Source of the DNA: an uncultured Bacteroidales bacterium
Lineage (GTDB): Bacteria; Bacteroidota; Bacteroidia; Bacteroidales; UBA932
NCBI GenBank assembly: GCA_946405435.1
Contig: CAMJHF010000001.1
Span: 1-64,000 of the forward strand
Direction: 5' to 3'
Length of the DNA stretch: 64,000 nucleotides
A model generated the notes under the pieces. That model searched no databases and was not told the origin of the DNA. It was given only the letters and a program-made list of their open reading frames with translations. A program made the translations under genes and the position numbers. Positions 48,630 through 57,742 of this stretch are shown piece by piece. Each line of letters begins with the position of its first letter. The first letter of the stretch is position 1.

Positions 48630-50750
48630 ATGAGAAGGTCTATCTATTTATTGCTTGCAGCTTTCGCGATTGTCGTGAGTTGCAAACCTGCCGAGCCGGA
48701 ACAGAAGGCGCCGGCTATCGCATCCATCTCTCCCGAGTCTGGTTACGTGGGCGACGTCGTAACCATCAAGGGCACTGATTTCGGCGCAACTGCCGATGCC
48801 AATACTGTCAAATTCGGAACGGCCAAAGCAGAGATAACATCTGCAAGTGCCACGGAACTCAAGGTTACTGCGCCAAAGAACAACCCGGGTGCGGTAAAGG
48901 TTACCGTTGCGACTGCCGCAGGAACATCATCCGGCGTGTCGTTCACCTACGTACAGCCGGAGGTGAGCATAACGTCCATCAGCCCCGAGACCGGTTTTGC
49001 AGGGGACGAAGTCACTATCAAGGGAAAGAATTTCAACCCGACGCCGGACAACAATACAGTCATGTTCGGTACTTCGATGTCTGAAGTCCGCAGTGCATCG
49101 GAGACAGAGCTCAAGGTGCTTGCTCCCGGCGGAATCGTTGGAGTGGTGGATGTGACCGTAGCCGTGGGCACGAACAAGTCCAACGCGGTAAAGTTCAGCT
49201 ACAAATCGGACAAGAGTTTAATTACCGAAATATCTCCGGCATCTGCCAAGATAGGCGAGACCGTCACCATCAGCGGATCGTTCCTTGAACCTTATTCGGA
49301 GAATAAAGTATTCTTCGGTACTGCTGAAGCCAAGGTCAACAAATCTGAGGCATACCTCATCGAGGCTGTGGTGCCCGAAGGTTATGGTGCCGTCGAGGTA
49401 AAAGTCAAGTCGTCAAAAGATGAGTCAAATGCCGTAAACTTCAATTATGTTGCCGGCGATCCTTCGGTGAGCGGACTGTCAGTGGCTGCTGCTGAGGTAG
49501 GAGACATCATTACTGTCAAAGGTCAGAACTTCAGCCCCAACAAATCAGACGTTACCGTAAGCTTCGGATCAGCCTCTGCCGAGGTGGTGGAGTCGCGCAT
49601 GAGCGAAATCGACGTCATCGTCCCTCAGTACGAAGAGGGCAAGCTGGATGTCAAGGTAGGAGTGACGGTCGGCGGCAAAGCAACCAACGAGCTTGATTTT
49701 CACTATCTTACCTATTATTGGGCCGAAATCATAGCCGGCTCGGGTGAAAAGGGTAGCGACGACGGCCAGACAGTTGATGCGCTTTCGGCCAAGATGAACC
49801 AGCCCATTGCGGTAATCCCCGACAACAAGGGCAACATTTATATCGGAGAGGCCACAGGCGGTGTAATCCGCAAACTTACTCCTTCCGGCAAGCTCGAATT
49901 CATAGCTGGTAAGTATGCTACTACAGGCTCCGCCGACGGTAAGGGTGCCGATGCCACATTCAAGTACATCTACTCGCTTGCGCTTGACTCCAAGGACAAT
50001 ATTTACGTGGCCGATGTTACCAACCATCTTATCCGCAAAGTGACCCAGGACGGTACAGTTACTACTATTGCCGGAACTGCCGGAAGCAAGCAGGCCGATT
50101 CCAAGGATGGCATAGGTGCGGATGCATGGCTCTGCCTGCCTTACACTGTGGCTATGTACGACGATACGCACCTGCTCATCGGCGACGGCTTCAACCTGCG
50201 TATGATGGACCTTGCGACCGGAGAGGTTAAGTCTATAGTCGGAAGCCCCAACTCCATTGACTTTGCTGCAATTGACAATTTCTACAATATCCGCGGCATC
50301 GCTGTTTCTCCTGACAAGAAGACTATTTATGTGAGCGACGGTCTGAATAATTGCGTGAAGGCGATTTCTTATCCTGAATGTGCTGTAAGGCGTATCGCCG
50401 GACCCGAGGTGAGGACAAATATCCTTGGCAAATCCTTCGAGCCTCTGGCTGAATGCAAAGCTGAGGATGCATTGTTCTATAACCCTTCCAACATCGTCCT
50501 TGATTCCAAGGGCAACCTTTATCTTGCAGACGGCACCGGCGACTACAACCATCGTATACGCAGGATTACTCCGGATGGGAGAGTATATACTATCGCAAAT
50601 GCAACAGGTGCCACTACTCCTGCCGTTACCGGTCCATGCCGCGCTCTGGAGATGACATACAAGGGCTGGGGACTCGGCATCGACAAGGATGACAACCTGT
50701 ATGTGTGCGACCAGAAGAACAACCTTGTGTTCCGCCTGACATTAAAGTAA
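48630..50750 (+). CDS. TIG-repeat and NHL-propeller lipoprotein
   Basis: A 706-residue lipoprotein (lipobox IVVSC). Four IPT/TIG Ig-like domains (about 25-370) each begin ISPESGYVGDVVTIKGTDF or similar. An NHL-type beta propeller (about 375-706) follows, with GNIYIGEATGGVIRKLTPSG and DNIYVADVTNHLIRKVTQDG. TIG-NHL proteins in these loci sit at the SusE/F position and bind ligand at the surface. This one follows the EEP gene by 25 bases. Confidence 0.9.
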   Translation: MRRSIYLLLAAFAIVVSCKPAEPEQKAPAIASISPESGYVGDVVTIKGTDFGATADANTVKFGTAKAEITSASATELKVTAPKNNPGAVKVTVATAAGTSSGVSFTYVQPEVSITSISPETGFAGDEVTIKGKNFNPTPDNNTVMFGTSMSEVRSASETELKVLAPGGIVGVVDVTVAVGTNKSNAVKFSYKSDKSLITEISPASAKIGETVTISGSFLEPYSENKVFFGTAEAKVNKSEAYLIEAVVPEGYGAVEVKVKSSKDESNAVNFNYVAGDPSVSGLSVAAAEVGDIITVKGQNFSPNKSDVTVSFGSASAEVVESRMSEIDVIVPQYEEGKLDVKVGVTVGGKATNELDFHYLTYYWAEIIAGSGEKGSDDGQTVDALSAKMNQPIAVIPDNKGNIYIGEATGGVIRKLTPSGKLEFIAGKYATTGSADGKGADATFKYIYSLALDSKDNIYVADVTNHLIRKVTQDGTVTTIAGTAGSKQADSKDGIGADAWLCLPYTVAMYDDTHLLIGDGFNLRMMDLATGEVKSIVGSPNSIDFAAIDNFYNIRGIAVSPDKKTIYVSDGLNNCVKAISYPECAVRRIAGPEVRTNILGKSFEPLAECKAEDALFYNPSNIVLDSKGNLYLADGTGDYNHRIRRITPDGRVYTIANATGATTPAVTGPCRALEMTYKGWGLGIDKDDNLYVCDQKNNLVFRLTLK

Positions 50751-50765
50751 GCAAGCTTACAGCTG

Positions 50766-52013
50766 ATGAAAAACTTGATAAAAGTAGTATGTCTTTGTGC
50801 CGCGATGCTGGCGGCTTCCTGCTCCGCAAAGGAGAAGGGCTTCGAGTTGCGCGGCACAAAGGGATACGACTGGACTCCCGAGCAGTGTCTTGAAGAGATT
50901 CCTGTGCTGAAAGAATTCGGGATGAATTTTTTCGCACCTTGTTATCTTTCTTTCTTCGAAAAGCACGACAGGGACATCTCATCCATGAAGGAGCTTTCGG
51001 GGCTGAATAAATGGTGGCTCCCTTTTACGGAGGAAGAAAAGCATGCCTGGGGGGCTGTGGTGAAAGAATGCCGTAGAGATGGTATCTACTTTTGCTTCGG
51101 CATGAATCCCATGCTGTATTCACCGCGTCCATTGTCCGTCGGAAGCGAGGAAGACTATGCGGTATTGCTTGACAAGTACCTGTGGTTCCAGAGCCTCGGA
51201 GTCAAATGGTTCTATCTTGCCCTGGACGATCTGGAACTCGAGGGGCAGGCGGAGATTGCGGCCGGCCATTTCCATTTCGTGAACCGCCTTTATAGCGATC
51301 TCAAGCAGAACGACCCCGGCTGCAGTTTTATTTTCTGCCCTACCTGGTATAGGGGAAAAGACGTGGACAATCCAGTGCGTCGGCCATATCTCGATGCCAT
51401 GGCAGATATCCTTGACCAGGACGTCTTCGTGTTCTGGACGGGCGAGAAGGTCGTCAGTACAACTATCAGTGCTGCAGATGTAAGAAAATACAAGACCGTG
51501 GTCCGTCACAGGATAATCCTGTGGGACAATTATCCCGTTAATGACTTCAACAATACTCTCTATCTAGGCCCTCTGACCGGGCGCGATGCGGATATTTGCA
51601 AAGAATTATACGGTATGATGTCCAATCCCATGCGTGACCCACGCCTCAACCGTCTGCCGCTTTCCACGATTGCAGACTATATGCGGAATCCTGCCTCCTA
51701 CGATGAGGATAAAGCCCTTAGGCACGCAGTCAAACGTCTGTACCACAACCGGGGGGACAGGGAAGCTTTCTTCCAGCTGGCTGAGATGTACTCTGCCAAC
51801 ATGGCGGCAGACCAGAGTAATACATCGTACAATGCTGTTAGGGAAAAGTTTTCGCAGCATCTTAAAGAGGACAAGGCCGCTGCGGCTGAAATTGCCGGAG
51901 AGTTGAAGTCGGTGTACGATTATATTGTTGAAAATCACCCCAATACATACAGTCTCAGCCTCGACGTTATCCGTAAAGATGTTGAATGGATGCTGACTCA
52001 AATGGGAGAATGA
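50766..52013 (+). CDS. GH84-like beta-N-acetylglucosaminidase lipoprotein
   Basis: A 415-residue lipoprotein (lipobox LAASC). The pattern of family 84 glycosidases (NAGidase) is visible: GYDWTPEQCLEEIPVLKEFG near the start, an Asp pair in YLALDDLELEG (about 157) at the catalytic position, FCPTWYRG (about 195), FVFWTGEKVVS (about 222) and ILWDNYPVNDF (about 254). GH84 enzymes remove terminal GlcNAc by substrate-assisted catalysis. It is shorter than typical multidomain GH84 proteins, holding essentially the catalytic part plus a helical tail. It lies 15 bases after the TIG-NHL gene. Confidence 0.7.
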   Translation: MKNLIKVVCLCAAMLAASCSAKEKGFELRGTKGYDWTPEQCLEEIPVLKEFGMNFFAPCYLSFFEKHDRDISSMKELSGLNKWWLPFTEEEKHAWGAVVKECRRDGIYFCFGMNPMLYSPRPLSVGSEEDYAVLLDKYLWFQSLGVKWFYLALDDLELEGQAEIAAGHFHFVNRLYSDLKQNDPGCSFIFCPTWYRGKDVDNPVRRPYLDAMADILDQDVFVFWTGEKVVSTTISAADVRKYKTVVRHRIILWDNYPVNDFNNTLYLGPLTGRDADICKELYGMMSNPMRDPRLNRLPLSTIADYMRNPASYDEDKALRHAVKRLYHNRGDREAFFQLAEMYSANMAADQSNTSYNAVREKFSQHLKEDKAAAAEIAGELKSVYDYIVENHPNTYSLSLDVIRKDVEWMLTQMGE

Positions 52014-52020
52014 AAAACAG

Positions 52021-53964
52021 ATGAAATACAAAACTATTATTGCTGCGGCAAGCGTTTGTCTGCTCTGCCAGGGATTGTTTGCCCGTCCTGCGTTTAAGGC
52101 CGGATATGGCTCTGTCCCTATAGATGCATCCGATTCCTTCTTCAGTTATGCCCTCCAGGGATACGGGCATCCTGCTGAAGGCCGTTATACCTTGGAATGG
52201 ATTGCCGACGGACGGGTAGAGGTGAATGAACCGCTCTCATTCTTTGGCACCGACGACAGCCTTTTCTCTCTTGATATAGGGGGAAACCTGTATGAACTTG
52301 TAGAAGGAATCTGGGCGAAGCGCTTTTCGACGAACAACGTCAGTTTGCTTGCGGGTGCTGTGCCGGACTCTTATAAACTGATATGCGCTTCCGGGAGTAA
52401 CTTGTATGGAGTATCACTTGACAACCGTCTGTCGGTAAGCAGCTTAAACCATTTTGACCGCATAGACCGCGGCAAGGTCCCGGACGCTGTTGCCGTGGCC
52501 GCTTCAAGCGAAGGCTTGTTTGTAATATCTTCATCAGGCGACATGAGTTATCTACCCTCTGCCGATCCTGCGGTTGCGGTTTATCAGGGGCACCTGCCTT
52601 GTGCGGCGAGGTCGGCAGCCTGGTATGATGGTCGTCTGTACTGTTTGTCCGCAGATCAGTATCTTTGGGTATGCGAGCCGTCCTCGGGAGGAGACTGGAA
52701 GGTGGCTGGATATCTTAACGGAGAGACTTGGAAAGATGCCATCAGGTTCATTGCCGTCTCTGGCGGCAGGCTGTATGGAATGGGCTTCGACGGGACTATG
52801 TACCGGGCCGAGTGCAGGAGCCGCGGGGACCTGTTCGCCAGAACGATTGCAATCGGCGATGGGAAGTCCACCGTTGCGCTTGTGAGCCTGGACCTTGGCG
52901 CCATTGACTATCGGCTTGTGAAGGCAATCAAAGCGGAACTGCATTCGGCTTACGGGCTCGATCCATCTGCAGTGCTGATTTCGGTTACCCACACTCATTT
53001 TGCTCCTGCGGCAATGGACTGGGAAATGTTCCCGGGAGGACAATCCGATCCTCGGTATTTAGCTTTTCTTAAAAAGGCCGTGGTGAAGTCGGTAGGCGAT
53101 GCTCTCGAAAGCATGGCGCCTGCGGATGCAGGATTCAGCCGCACGAATGCAGATCTCGGGTTCAACCGGGGTTTGAAAGGAGCCGATGCCGTCACCGACT
53201 CAATTGTGGACGTGGTGGATTTCAGTACAGTGGGAGGGCGTAAGATTGTCTTCTTCGAAGCCGCCTGTCATCCGGTATTCCCCAATAGCGGCAAGAATCG
53301 TTTTACCGCAGGGGCAAATTATCCGGGTGTGGCACGTGAACGGCTTGAGGAACCGAACGGAGACTTGTGCCCCGTATTTTTCCAGGGTTGTTGCGGAGAT
53401 ACAGACCCGATGTCCAAAGACTATAATGAGTCTGGAAGTATGTTGGCAGGGGCTGTGTCGGCTGCGCTTGAAGGCAAATCCACTGCCATAAAAGGACGGA
53501 TAAAGTACAGTCTTGACTCGCTGGCCATTCCGGTTCAGCCAATGTCCCTTGAAAAGGTACGGGCATTTCTGGATGAAAACAGCGGCCGTTCCCTTGACAT
53601 AGAGGCTGTAAAGAATGTCAAATGGGCGCGTAAAATGCTTGCTGCCTACGAAAAAGGAGAAGTCAAAACTCATCAAATGGAGTACTTCCAGATAATGGAT
53701 ATCGGCAACTGGAGGATTGTCGCCCTGTCAAGGGAACCGGTCAAGGAGTATGCGTTGAGAATCAGGGCGCTGTGGCCCCATAAAAATGTGACGGTTCTGG
53801 GCTATTCAAATGATGTAAGCAGTTATCTTACTGATGACAAGCACATTGACGAAGGCTCATACGAGAGCCATGATTCTTTCTTCTGGTATGGTGAGCATGC
53901 CCCATTCCCAAAAGGGACCCTTGATATGATTGTCGGTAAGATCAAAAAGACAGTTTCAAAGTAA
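52021..53964 (+). CDS. Neutral-ceramidase-like metal amidase with inserted propeller-like region
   Basis: A 647-residue exported protein. Ceramidase-family features: GYGSVPIDA and LQGYGHP near the start, TVALVSLDLGAID (about 283), THTHFAPAA (about 321, zinc His), AACHPVFPNSG (about 412), FFQGCCGDTDP (about 453), ALSREPVKEYA and YSNDVSSYL near the end. Between LQGYGHP and the DG strand before TVALVS about 225 extra residues form five propeller-like repeats (for example GGRLYGMGFDGTMYRAE). The catalytic Ser of true ceramidases seems replaced in GDTDP, so the substrate may not be ceramide. Confidence 0.75.
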   Translation: MKYKTIIAAASVCLLCQGLFARPAFKAGYGSVPIDASDSFFSYALQGYGHPAEGRYTLEWIADGRVEVNEPLSFFGTDDSLFSLDIGGNLYELVEGIWAKRFSTNNVSLLAGAVPDSYKLICASGSNLYGVSLDNRLSVSSLNHFDRIDRGKVPDAVAVAASSEGLFVISSSGDMSYLPSADPAVAVYQGHLPCAARSAAWYDGRLYCLSADQYLWVCEPSSGGDWKVAGYLNGETWKDAIRFIAVSGGRLYGMGFDGTMYRAECRSRGDLFARTIAIGDGKSTVALVSLDLGAIDYRLVKAIKAELHSAYGLDPSAVLISVTHTHFAPAAMDWEMFPGGQSDPRYLAFLKKAVVKSVGDALESMAPADAGFSRTNADLGFNRGLKGADAVTDSIVDVVDFSTVGGRKIVFFEAACHPVFPNSGKNRFTAGANYPGVARERLEEPNGDLCPVFFQGCCGDTDPMSKDYNESGSMLAGAVSAALEGKSTAIKGRIKYSLDSLAIPVQPMSLEKVRAFLDENSGRSLDIEAVKNVKWARKMLAAYEKGEVKTHQMEYFQIMDIGNWRIVALSREPVKEYALRIRALWPHKNVTVLGYSNDVSSYLTDDKHIDEGSYESHDSFFWYGEHAPFPKGTLDMIVGKIKKTVSK

Positions 53965-54006
53965 TTAATGATATAATTCTGTTTGGTTGTTGATTTTCAG
54001 TGGTCC

Positions 54007-54042
54007 GCCCGTCCCGTTCAGGTACAATCCTCCGGGGCGGGC
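54007..54042 (+). terminator. GC-rich hairpin after the PUL
   Basis: GCCCGTCCCG (54007-54016) pairs with CGGGGCGGGC (54033-54042) with one G-T pair and a 16-base loop. There is no T-run behind it, so terminator activity is uncertain. Confidence 0.45.
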
Positions 54043-54072
54043 TTGGCGCGTTGGCGTGAATGAATAAACAAG

Positions 54073-54103
54073 TTGCGCTTTTGTCAAAAAAATTATATCT
54101 TTG
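54073..54103 (+). promoter_or_regulatory. Promoter of the 54150-62915 operon
   Basis: TTG (54073-54075), a 20-base spacer and TATCTTTG (54096-54103) match the host consensus exactly. The first start codon is 46 bases further. Confidence 0.8.
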
Positions 54104-54149
54104 AAAACTGTAATCAATCAACGATAATTATATCAAAATCTATTGTTAT

Positions 54150-56522
54150 ATGAAATTCAAACACTTGTTGATCGCTTTGATTGCGGCAGTCCCAGTTCTT
54201 TTTGGCTGTGAGCAGGAAGAGGACCTGGGGTCCCCGCGCCTTACCGTGGATGTTGAACAGCTTTCCTTCGATCAGGGAGAGGGGTCCAACACCTTGCAGA
54301 TTACCGCTACCCGCGACTGGTTCATCTCCAGCAAGCCCGAGTGGGTGGCACTGAGCGCCGAGGAGGGCAAGGGCTCTGCCCAGCCACAGACAGTCACGGT
54401 TTCCGTGAACGCCAATTCCGGCAACGACCGCACGGGCGAGGTGCTGTTCTCCATCGGTTATGTCAAACGCGCTGTGGTGGTGAACCAGAAAGGCGCCCAG
54501 GGCGAGCTCAAGAAAGGCTCCGGCACACTTGAAGACCCGTACACGGTGGCCGGTGTCATAGAGTATGTCCAAGGCCTCGGCAAGGATATCCAGAGCCCCG
54601 GCCAGGTGTATATCAAGGGTGTAGTAGAATCTGTAGAAACGACTTACGAGGCCAGCGGCACTTATGGCAACGCCACCTTCTTCCTTGTAGACGAGGGCAT
54701 GTCGGAACCTCGTTTCTATTGTTTCCAGACACTCTATCTGGGCAACAAGAAATGGTCTTCGGGTCAGCCGGATATCGCCAAGGGCGACCAGGTCATAGTC
54801 CATGGATATGTCGTCAACTACAAGGGTAACACACCTGAAACCGTGAGCAAGGGCAACAGCTATGTGTATTCCCTCAACGGCAAGAGTGACGACACCCCCG
54901 CCCAGACCGAAATCACTGCCTGCACCATTGCCGAATTCATCCAGAAGGCTGATCCCAATACATACTACAGACTCACCGGCAAGGTTTCTTCGTTTGGCAC
55001 CGGAACGGCCAAGGATGGACGCAAGTGGTTGCAGTTCAACCTCAACGACGGTACTGCCTCCATCCTTGTCTACGGCTTCAAGGACGGCCAGTACGACAAG
55101 TGGGCGGAGGTCATCAAGGACGGCGGCACCGCAGTGCTCACCGGCACCTACGAGTATTACGAGAAGAATCAGCAGCACGAGGTCATGAACGCCACCGTCG
55201 AGAGTTTCGAGCAGGGCGGCCCCGCCAAGACCGTGACCGGCACCGTGTCCCAGACCATCGCCGCTAACGACGGCGACAATGTGGTCATCGAGAGCTGCCA
55301 GGTCATGGCCAAGTCCAACCAGGGCATAGTGGTCTCCGACGCCACCGGCGACGTATATCTGTACTTTGACGCCAAGAAGAACGAGACCGTTCCTGCCGTC
55401 AATATAGGCGACATGGTCAAGGTCGAGGCTTCCAAAGACACCTACGGCGGCGTGCCCGAATTCAAGAGCGCCAAGGTAACCGTAGTTTCCGCCGGCGGCC
55501 AGGTCGTATATCCCGAGCCCAAGAACATCACTCCCATCGCTACTGTCTACGAATCCAAGGTGACCGAGTTCATACAGATGAGCGGCAAGCTCACCATCTC
55601 CGGCAACTACTACAACGTGGAGCTTGACGGAGTCGATTCCGACGCCAAGATGGGTTCCATCTCCGCTCCGCTCGAATCCCTCGGTGCCGCGTCCTACGAC
55701 GGCAAGAAAGTTACTGTCAACGGTTACTTCTCCGGCCTTACCGGCTCCGGCGGCAAGTATATCAACATCGTAGCCGTGAATATCGGCCCCGCCGACCCCA
55801 ACGCCAAGTACTGCAGCGTCAGCACCTCCAAGATAAACGTCAAGGCTGACGCCACTTCGGCCAGCTTCCAGATATCTACCAACGCCGACTGGACCGTCGA
55901 ATCCGACAACCAGGCCTTTACCGTGTCCCCCGCCTCCGGCACCGGCGACGCTGACGTTACCGTAAGCTTCTCGGCCAACGAGACCGACGCTCCCAGAGTG
56001 GCTAACATCAAGGTGTCTTGCCCCTCCGCCAACTACGAGGCGACCGTGGTCGTGACCCAGGCCAAGCCCGCCAGCGGCAACGCAGTCGTGATTACTGCCG
56101 ACTTTACGATTGAAGACAAAGATAACCTGCCCCAGGGCTCTTCCGCAGGCAAACAGGACGGAACCTACACCGTGGACGGCTACACATTCACCTTCCACGC
56201 GGCGGACAAGTACTACCAGGCCAAGAGCAGCGGTGCATTCTATCTTCTCATAGGCAAGCAGGATTCTTATGTGGAATTCCCTGTTGTCGAGGGCAAATCT
56301 CTCGTGAAGGTTGAGTTCCTTACCGGCGCCGCCGCCTCCGAGAAAGTAATCGGCGACCTTGCCAAGGCTGACGGCACCCGCCTCAATGTCAACAACGACA
56401 AGCTCAAGCAGGGTACTTCCTATACCTGGGAGCTCACCGGCGAGATCGGGGCGGCCTACCGCTTTGTGGTGACCAACTCCTACAACGCCCAGTTCCAGAC
56501 GCTCACCCTCACTTACGAATAG
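54150..56522 (+). CDS. Surface lipoprotein with BACON and multiple OB-fold domains
   Basis: A 790-residue lipoprotein (lipobox LFGC). It starts with a BACON domain (about 30-120, SNTLQITATRDWFISSKPEW). At least three OB-fold units follow (PGQVYIKGVVESVETTYE, about 150; YYRLTGKVSSFGTGTAKDG, about 270; a third about 360-450), then a strand-rich DUF5689-like part, a second BACON (about 560-640, SFQISTNADWTVES) and a terminal jelly-roll-like domain. OB folds of this kind bind single-stranded nucleic acid in other proteins. It is first in an operon with two nuclease-like enzymes and a TonB receptor. Confidence 0.8.
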   Translation: MKFKHLLIALIAAVPVLFGCEQEEDLGSPRLTVDVEQLSFDQGEGSNTLQITATRDWFISSKPEWVALSAEEGKGSAQPQTVTVSVNANSGNDRTGEVLFSIGYVKRAVVVNQKGAQGELKKGSGTLEDPYTVAGVIEYVQGLGKDIQSPGQVYIKGVVESVETTYEASGTYGNATFFLVDEGMSEPRFYCFQTLYLGNKKWSSGQPDIAKGDQVIVHGYVVNYKGNTPETVSKGNSYVYSLNGKSDDTPAQTEITACTIAEFIQKADPNTYYRLTGKVSSFGTGTAKDGRKWLQFNLNDGTASILVYGFKDGQYDKWAEVIKDGGTAVLTGTYEYYEKNQQHEVMNATVESFEQGGPAKTVTGTVSQTIAANDGDNVVIESCQVMAKSNQGIVVSDATGDVYLYFDAKKNETVPAVNIGDMVKVEASKDTYGGVPEFKSAKVTVVSAGGQVVYPEPKNITPIATVYESKVTEFIQMSGKLTISGNYYNVELDGVDSDAKMGSISAPLESLGAASYDGKKVTVNGYFSGLTGSGGKYINIVAVNIGPADPNAKYCSVSTSKINVKADATSASFQISTNADWTVESDNQAFTVSPASGTGDADVTVSFSANETDAPRVANIKVSCPSANYEATVVVTQAKPASGNAVVITADFTIEDKDNLPQGSSAGKQDGTYTVDGYTFTFHAADKYYQAKSSGAFYLLIGKQDSYVEFPVVEGKSLVKVEFLTGAAASEKVIGDLAKADGTRLNVNNDKLKQGTSYTWELTGEIGAAYRFVVTNSYNAQFQTLTLTYE

Positions 56523-56528
56523 TCTGCG

Positions 56529-57725
56529 ATGAACCTTAGTCCGCTCCGTAAAGCGGCGTTCGCGCCCCTTATGGCCCTGCTCCTCGGTGTCGCCGGATGC
56601 GACACTGTGGAGCAGGGCGGCGGCGTGGAGCCGGTTATAGCTCCCCGCAGCACCGAACTGACTGCCGAGGCCGGCACGGTTTGGGTGGCGGTAACCGCCG
56701 GCGGAGCGTGGACCATCAACCTGTCGCTTTCGGAGGGACAAGACTGGGCCATAGTGGACCCGGCCAAGGGCTCCGGCTCAAAAAGCGACGTCCGCCTGCG
56801 CTACGACGCCAATCCCTCATCCGGTTCGAGGACCATCAACTTGATCCTGAACGTCGAGGGCGGAGGCTTGGCCACCGCCACCATCACCCAGGCGGGCACA
56901 GGCGGCGGGGAACCTTCCGATATCGGCCCCAATGGTTACGACGTGGCTCCTTACGGGTGGCTCGAGCTTCCCGTCACCAAGGCGGGCGACGGGCTTACCT
57001 TCTTCGTCCACAACATGGACGGCGGCAAGTATGTCAGCGCTTCCCGCAGCGGCGTGCGCAACTGGTCCTTTTACTGGGACGCTTCGGAACATCTGTCCAT
57101 GTGGGTGGCTTATCCTCTGAACAACAAGCTCAAAGGCACAGGTTCGCGTTCCAACGCCTGGGGGCTCGACCCGCTCCTGCCGGCCGACGCGCAGCCCAAC
57201 CTTACTATGGGATCGTATGGCGGCGGCTGGACCCGCGGTCACCAGATCCCTTCTGCCGACCGCCTTTCCTACAGGGCCAACGTCTCCACCTTCTACGGCA
57301 CCAACATGACTCCGCAGCAGTACGACTTCAACGGAGAGATATGGGCATCGCTGGAGAATCGCGTGCGTTCCTATGCGGCGCTTTCCGACACGCTTTATGT
57401 CGTGACCGGATGCATGTACAAGGCTTCGACGCAGTACACCGGGGTTAACTCCGGGTTTGCCGTACGTGTGCCTACGCACTACTTCAAGGCTCTGCTGTTC
57501 AAGGGAATATCCACCCATACGGTTTCCGACGGTTACATGTCGGCCGGCTTCCTGCTGCCTCACGACGAGTCCATACGCAAAGACAACTACCTCAATTACA
57601 TAATGTCCATCGACGAGCTGGAAAGCAAAACGGGCATCGATTTCTTCCCCAACCTGATTACGGCCATAGGCTCCTCCAACGCCGGTAAGGTCGAGGCCAC
57701 GGCTCCTTCGTCCTGGTGGAAATAA
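56529..57725 (+). CDS. BACON + DNA/RNA non-specific endonuclease (NUC) lipoprotein
   Basis: A 398-residue lipoprotein (lipobox GVAGC). A BACON domain (about 35-120) precedes a betabeta-alpha-metal nuclease of the NUC (Serratia-type) family. The active-site motif appears as TRGHQIPSADR (about 237), with Thr in place of the usual Asp of DRGH but the catalytic His kept. It is followed by TNMTPQQ and WASLENRVRSY (about 258-285), where the metal-binding Asn lies. It should cut DNA and RNA outside the cell. It starts 6 bases after the preceding stop. Confidence 0.88.
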   Translation: MNLSPLRKAAFAPLMALLLGVAGCDTVEQGGGVEPVIAPRSTELTAEAGTVWVAVTAGGAWTINLSLSEGQDWAIVDPAKGSGSKSDVRLRYDANPSSGSRTINLILNVEGGGLATATITQAGTGGGEPSDIGPNGYDVAPYGWLELPVTKAGDGLTFFVHNMDGGKYVSASRSGVRNWSFYWDASEHLSMWVAYPLNNKLKGTGSRSNAWGLDPLLPADAQPNLTMGSYGGGWTRGHQIPSADRLSYRANVSTFYGTNMTPQQYDFNGEIWASLENRVRSYAALSDTLYVVTGCMYKASTQYTGVNSGFAVRVPTHYFKALLFKGISTHTVSDGYMSAGFLLPHDESIRKDNYLNYIMSIDELESKTGIDFFPNLITAIGSSNAGKVEATAPSSWWK

Positions 57726-57742
57726 CGCTGAAATTCAATCAT

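Noticed and set aside
52021..53964. Firm assignment as a ceramidase
   Set aside because: The catalytic Ser region is altered and a large insertion is present, so only family-level similarity is claimed.
54114..56741. An 875-codon open frame on the minus strand opposite the BACON/OB-fold lipoprotein gene
   Set aside because: It is the mirror of a GC-rich, codon-biased gene. It has no signal peptide or domain, is rich in Gly, Val and His as expected for antisense frames, and the plus-strand gene is clearly real.
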